A DNA stretch of 64,000 nucleotides from Phoronis australis (taxonomy: Eukaryota; Phoronida; Phoronidae): positions 1,232,478 through 1,296,477 of the forward strand of contig NMRA01000043.1 in NCBI GenBank assembly GCA_002633005.1. The letters run 5' to 3'. The notes below the pieces were generated by a model. That model was given only the letters and a program-made list of their open reading frames with translations. It was not told where the DNA came from and searched no databases. This document shows positions 59,701 through 64,000 of the stretch, piece after piece. The translations under genes and the position numbers were made by a program. Numbering within the stretch: position 1 is the first letter of the stretch; the number at the start of each line of letters is the position of its first letter.

Positions 59701-62139
59701 GAGGCCAAGCCACTACTGGACATGGTTAAGTGGACCTCCGGCATACCACGGACAGAGGAACAACTGTCCCACTTGCCAGAGCGTCCCGCGACACACAGGC
59801 TCCCACTGGATGGTGACCTGAGCACCCAAACTTGTTACACCGTGTTGTGTGACTCCCTCGCCACACACCTGGCACCTTCTAAATAGCTCCAACACTTTAG
59901 ACAAGTCCACAATAAACTTATCAAAGTTTGGCTCACCGATCTGTTCACTGGACGACGAACTGTCCTCTTCACTGGGTGTCGAACTGAGCCTGTTATCACT
60001 CCCACTCATTATCGCTGCAGGGCTGCTTAGAGGCTCTGGGGTGGTGAAAACAGCACAGGGCGAATCACTACTGGTTCCAGGAATTGCACGCTCTGGGGTA
60101 CGTTCGGAGGCACGGGTGACAGTAGATGAAGTGCCTCCACTGGCTCCAGTCACTGTACTGGCCACAGCTCGCGAGGCTTCTCGCTTAAAAAACGCACTTC
60201 TCGGGGGTGGCGACGGGGCACTGCCGGGAATCAACACAGACGGAATGGCATCCTTCTTGAGACGTTGTTTTGCAGTGACCTTCATCAGTTCAGCGTACAA
60301 ATCCCTTTCGTAATCGGACGGCAGAAAGTGCTTGCCACACACAGGGTAATTCTCCACTGCTTTGTACGTTGCGTGGACGGGTAACGCTGCGTTCTTCACA
60401 CGAACGAGCCAAGTACGGCGAAGTGTGTCATCCCTGATCGGAAAGCGATGCAAAGGTACTCCCAAAGCGTGCGTGAGCCGATAGTACATCCTGGTACGCA
60501 GCAACAGTGTGGCATGTTGACTGACTAGTAAATGAAAGCAAACGATGACGGAACTTAACACAACCGAGGTAGAACAATGACTGACGCGGCAGCTCTCACA
60601 GTCAGACTATATGAAAAGAAATTGGCGCGAAATGCTTGCCTCCTAAAACGTCACTTCCGGAGTAGCGGACGAGTAATTAATAAAATTTTAAAAAAGCTGT
60701 AATTAAGTGGAAAATATGTCTAGGATAACCAACCAACCTTATTTTAGCTCAAAATGACATGGAAAAAGGTTGCCTTTGCCTTTAAGTTCCTAAAATCACA
60801 AGTTAAAGCAAGCTAAGTGATGAGGTGGGACGGTTGCATTATAAGTACATTACAGATTTTACTAATTGTTGTTTTGCTACTTTTGTTGCTGATGTTGTCA
60901 TTGTTGTACAGGTAATATTGTCAGTATTGCATTCTTCAACTTCTCTGGAATCAGTGTCACTAAAGAGATCAGTGCGACCACCCGCATGGTGCTGGACAGT
61001 CTGCGGACGGTGGCCATCTGGGCAGTGTCACTCATTGTCGGCTGGCAGCTTTTTCAGTATTTACAAGTTATTGGTAGGTCTTTTGCTGAGGACTTATTTT
61101 TCTGTGCATTGACATAGTTACAGCTAAGATTCCACAAATATCAGTAAGGCTGAAACTGCGGTGTGCTTTCCGTTTTTAGTAGGCATGAGCAGGCTAAGTA
61201 ATGTGAAGAATAAATTAAGTTGTAACATATGTTAAAAAATTTATCCTAAGCTTTTTACTAAAGGCTGATGAAACTGATTGTGATTAAAACATGAGATAAG
61301 GTCATTTCCATTGTACAAAAGACACAGAATTTTAAACCCTCTCTTGAATGGTGTTTGGTTCTTAAAATGAATTCAACTTCACAAAATAGTTCATTGCTAT
61401 ATTGAGCAGCATAACATAGATCTCATCTGCTGTTTAGCACAGCTTGTGGAGTTATATGTTTGCTGTATTCATGGCCCAGAATAAGCCGCCAGGGTAGAAA
61501 GTACTACGATCAGGTATTGAAACACAGTGACATCACCGGGGCCAACTTTGCCAGACTCTAGGGTGTTTATCGAACAGTGGCACGATATAGGGTAAAGTGA
61601 AAACGCGCATTTTAAAATTAGATTGTGTCTGATAACTATTAATCATACCTCGTTGGCTATTTTTTTGCACCCGCTAGATTAACTTTCCAACGATTAAACG
61701 ACGGGGAAAGACAAGAATTCAGGAATTAAAGATCATTATTCCTATATGAAGTTAATAACCTTGATCATCGTCCATTACTTCACTGTTCCCATGTTGCTAA
61801 ATTTTGTGCCATAACACAATCTATTGAAAAATTATACACTACACAAACATGGCATAATACATTGTCCAAGAACATTGGTTAACTAGCTGGTCAGATGTTG
61901 ACATTGTGATTTATTTTGCAGGATTCCTGCTCTTAACCGTGGGTATGTTTGTGTATAATGACATCTTGATTGTGCCGATGATGAGGAAGTATGGGATTAT
62001 ACGACCAGATGCAGAGAACAGTGAGGAGAGACAGTCATTGATAGCTGAAAAGCAAGGGGGTAGGTGTGAGATGAGTGGAAGGGGTCTGTTTAGCCAGACA
62101 TTGTGTTATAATGGTGTAATTATGGACAATGATGGCTGA
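53783..62139 (+). CDS. SLC35F6: SLC35F6-like transporter of the drug/metabolite superfamily, at least 8 exons
   Basis: Multi-pass lysosomal/mitochondrial membrane protein of the nucleotide-sugar transporter-like SLC35 family (human SLC35F6/C2orf18); substrate not established. Exons: 53783-53865, 54766-54835, 54948-55161, 56638-56808, 57250-57360, 57665-57820, 60912-61073, 61922 onward. Phases agree. Family landmarks: N-terminal membrane segment LLALLMFVTGSINSLSTKWAD, HPFLQAVGMFIGEM, NPLIFLPPALCDMCGTSLMY, SSFQMLRG, ITGD-like LTGDLLIIMAQVIVALQMV then EEKFLYKYEVP, MYYIPVGSF, NIVSIAFFNFSGISVTKEIS and TTRMVLDSLRT. The 3' end is unsure: exon 8 may read on to a stop at 62139, or splice at 62060 (GTAGGT), e.g. 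to a four-codon exon near 62720. Intron 6 holds the 59104-60781 transposon. Confidence 0.93.
59100..59103. repeat. TTAA target-site duplication, left
   Basis: TTAA directly before the left inverted repeat; its partner is at 60782-60785. Confidence 0.85.
59452..59733 (+). pseudogene. P2X7-like cysteine-rich (ballast-type) domain fragment in the transposon
   Basis: The plus-strand frame, open from about 59431 and possibly starting at an acceptor-like TATTACAG, reads GGYMFEPEYNEAEY, then DRRGDTSWCKYTVCVVMPTS, then MECLCGSEFDEAKPLLD. This resembles the 'P2X purinoceptor 7-like' proteins common in marine invertebrates (aromatic-F-E-P, then R-G-D/N-T-x-W-C-x-C-x-x-C-x-x-M-P-T-x-x-E-C-x-C-C). Two expected cysteines are Tyr and Gly here, so zinc binding is probably lost. 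There is no ATG. Past about 59720 the frame is antisense to transposase. Family assignment is from recalled pattern, not a search. Confidence 0.6.
59716..60515 (-). pseudogene. THAP-domain (Kolobok-type) transposase remnant
   Basis: On the minus strand an ATG at 60515 opens MPHCCCVPGCTIGSRT, a typical THAP start. The next THAP part (GVPLHRFPIRDD, TWLVRVKN, ENYPVCGKHFLPSDYE, DAIPSVL) lies in another frame, so there is a frameshift near 60470-60485. A low-complexity Ser/Thr/Pro linker follows, then LELFRRCQVCGEGV and VTIQWEPVC. A second shift near 59800 leads to GKWDSCSSVRGMPEVHLTMS, the W-x-S / G-M-P-E motif region of this transposase family. Homology stops at about 59720, so the catalytic part is deleted. 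Confidence 0.8.
60782..60785. repeat. TTAA target-site duplication, right
   Basis: TTAA directly after the right inverted repeat. Confidence 0.85.
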
Positions 62140-64000
62140 TGGGGGGGGGGTGNGTAAGGGATGGAGCAGTTTGCAGTGGTGGGCCACACATACTAAGATG
62201 GCCATTGCCAGATTTGTAAGGGGCTCTGCATAACAAGGGTGTTACTTTAGATCATTGTGTCGAAGACTGGTGAACCTAGCTATTGTGTGACTCGGCATTT
62301 GACATGATTGAGAGGATCAGTGGTTTCATTTATCTGACAGTGTAATTAACGAAATATGAACATTCAGTAAAGGCGAAGGATTTGGTATTTTGTAGTCTGT
62401 ACTATCTAAAATTATTGGCAGTGTGCGTGAACATTGTGATTGCGTAGCTGTGTTATTACTGACAGACATCCATTTCTGTTCCCTGTTTAATTTAAGAAGC
62501 CTTTCATAAAAGTTAGCTGCTCTGCTATTGGTGGCCATCAGATCTTAACTGGTAGGAAGAATGTTTCCCAGTCAAACATGGAGTATTAAACATAATCTGA
62601 AAGAAGGAATCTTAATCATGATCGTCAATGTTCTCGGCTGTTGAATGATGTCAGGCTGTTCTACTAAAAACTTAAGTTATGCATGCATCAGTGACTCTGT
62701 AACTAAATAATATTTTCAGAAATCCAGTAGAAGGGTCAAGATTATCTGATTTACGAGATATGGATCATCGATTGATCGCAGAATGTCAAGAGACTGTTTC
62801 AAAAGGTCGGAGGTGGGCAGATTCCATCACATGCTAGAATACAAATTATGGACAATGTTTGCCAAACAATACAAACTCAGGTGTTTCATGTGAATTTTGT
62901 ATTGCGTGGTTTGAATTTGTGTCTCGTGTGCCTTGTTTTTCTTTGTGGAAGTCATTCCGGCTATTAGCTCTTTAAACCTGGATGCTGTCAAAAGAAACTT
63001 AACTGAGGCCACTTGCTGTCATCCAGTCTCAGCTTGTGATTTCTGGACTTGATAAAAGGTTGCAGCATGATTTCTTAATGCCTGTACGCACTCCTGTCGA
63101 TGAGGTGAATTGACCATTTCGTTTTTTGTAAATTTTAAAAAATGTGCAATTTATAATTATAGCTTTTGATTTTGTGGCCAGGTGTACAAAGTGCTGAAGA
63201 AAAATTACTGTTCAAAATTGGCAAAACCGTCAATTAATTAAGAGGCTGAAAATGTCTGAGAGATTATCAAGGTAATGTTTTGTTAAAGACTGTTAATGTC
63301 ATCTTAAATGACTGGCTTCAGGTACCGGTAATAATTTAAAGAATTGTCAAGAACAGTAATGATTTCCGAACATTGCTTTACTGTTTCACATAATTATGTC
63401 TCCATCAATATGAATCACAAACTTTTAGTTAAAGCTGCACACGAACTTGTTTTAACTGGCTAAAATGAAAATCGAACTAGGCTTTTTACTCTGTCTGGAT
63501 ATTCCTTACAATGATAGAATTCTGTTTTTGAACATCCAAACCATCAGTGACTAATTAGAAAATGTCTGAGAGTTTATCGAGGTTGGCCAACCATGTGGAA
63601 ATTTGAAAATGAAGCATGGAGTTGTTGCTGTTGACTCGAGTTAGGAAAATACAATCATGTCACAGTAAGGAATTTGTTTGAGATTAGAAGGCCGATAAGA
63701 TTTTTGTTTTTCAACCACGTAAACGGATTGTGCAGCTGTTGTACTGTTAATTATCTTGTTTTATTTTGCTTGTTTGTTGTTTTAGTTTTTCCAAATTATT
63801 TTTAATAACCAGTTTAATTACTCAGAGATTTGCTTATTTTGATTACGTAGTTGATATGTACTGCGATCATAATGTAAGGTCGTGATTGTCTTTTAATAAG
63901 TTGTCATTTATCTCAACTGTTGGTTTCTGGACCTATTTGTTATTGCATTAAGTGTGGCGAGACAGTATGCAACTGTTGTGATTTTCTGTCCCCATAACTC
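62140..64000. other. Downstream of SLC35F6, no clear gene
   Basis: Starts with a poly-G run and an 'n' (62153), so a contig join lies just after exon 8. A possible last SLC35F6 exon is ATTTTCAG followed by AAATCCAGTAG near 62717-62730, which would end the protein in ...QGEIQ. Otherwise AT-rich, with two related segments (about 63230-63270 and 63555-63585) sharing GAAAATGTCTGAGAG-TTATC. Nothing else supported. Confidence 0.4.

Larger units (their letters stand above)
59104..60781. mobile_element. Kolobok-like TTAA/THAP DNA transposon, degenerate
   Basis: 1,678 bp with terminal inverted repeats of about 165 bp (59104 to about 59270, and about 60617 to 60781). They start AGGC(G/A)AAGGCAACC and include GGTTGGTTGGTTATCCTAGA and CCGGAAGTGACGTTTTAGG. 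Both ends are flanked by TTAA. Inside, remains of a THAP-type transposase (minus) face a plus-strand remnant of a P2X7-like cysteine-rich domain. TTAA target plus THAP domain fits the Kolobok superfamily; piggyBac also uses TTAA but has no THAP domain. Frameshifts and small size indicate an internally deleted, non-autonomous copy. It sits in SLC35F6 intron 6. Confidence 0.88.

Noticed and set aside
59849-60313. 154-residue plus-strand frame in the transposon
   Set aside because: It is antisense to the THAP transposase linker and shows no family motif.
59104-60781. piggyBac assignment on the basis of TTAA
   Set aside because: The internal protein starts with a THAP domain, which piggyBac transposases lack and Kolobok ones have.

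Overview
This is a eukaryotic, non-vertebrate animal sequence: AT-rich, with genes split into many short exons by canonical GT-AG introns, abundant minisatellites and DNA-transposon remnants. It looks like a scaffold from a highly heterozygous, outbred invertebrate, probably marine. The phylum cannot be fixed from this window. Four conserved genes could be assembled exon by exon, with reading phase agreeing across every junction: DDI2-type ubiquitin receptor/aspartyl protease (+, 13643-20640), the mitochondrial dynamin OPA1 (+, 23906-44490), a myeloid leukemia factor (MLF) gene (-, 46422-51627) and the solute carrier SLC35F6 (+, 53783 to about 62139). They are unrelated housekeeping genes and not a functional cluster.

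Layout: 1-13600 holds no convincing gene, only repeats and two tandem 'duplications' that look like the two alleles placed end to end. 13643-20640 is DDI2, with a ~500-bp inverted-repeat element in intron 1 and two minisatellites. 20641-23905 is packed with small hAT-like and other inverted-repeat elements. 23906-44490 is OPA1, with a false duplication of exons 14-16 in the middle. 44491-46421 is OPA1 3' UTR and spacer. 46422-51627 is MLF on the minus strand, with a sequence gap inside an intronic minisatellite. 51628-53782 is the divergent MLF/SLC35F6 spacer with a CCTATAGG-rich palindromic array. 53783-62139 is SLC35F6, whose intron 6 carries a 1,678-bp transposon. The last ~1.9 kb shows nothing clear.

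Three things stand out. (1) The transposon at 59104-60781 is flanked by TTAA, has ~165-bp terminal inverted repeats, and holds remains of a THAP-domain transposase facing a remnant of the cysteine-rich 'P2X7-like' zinc domain. It fits the Kolobok superfamily. A second copy's end lies at 5472-5635, and the other allele (7145-7148) preserves its empty TTAA site. (2) Many intronic minisatellites start at, or within ~150 bp downstream of, a 5' splice site, and several contain copies of the exon end plus the splice donor itself. (3) Single 'n' characters mark contig joins. At three of them, kilobase-scale flanking sequence is repeated with SNP-like divergence, so those duplications are most likely assembly artefacts.
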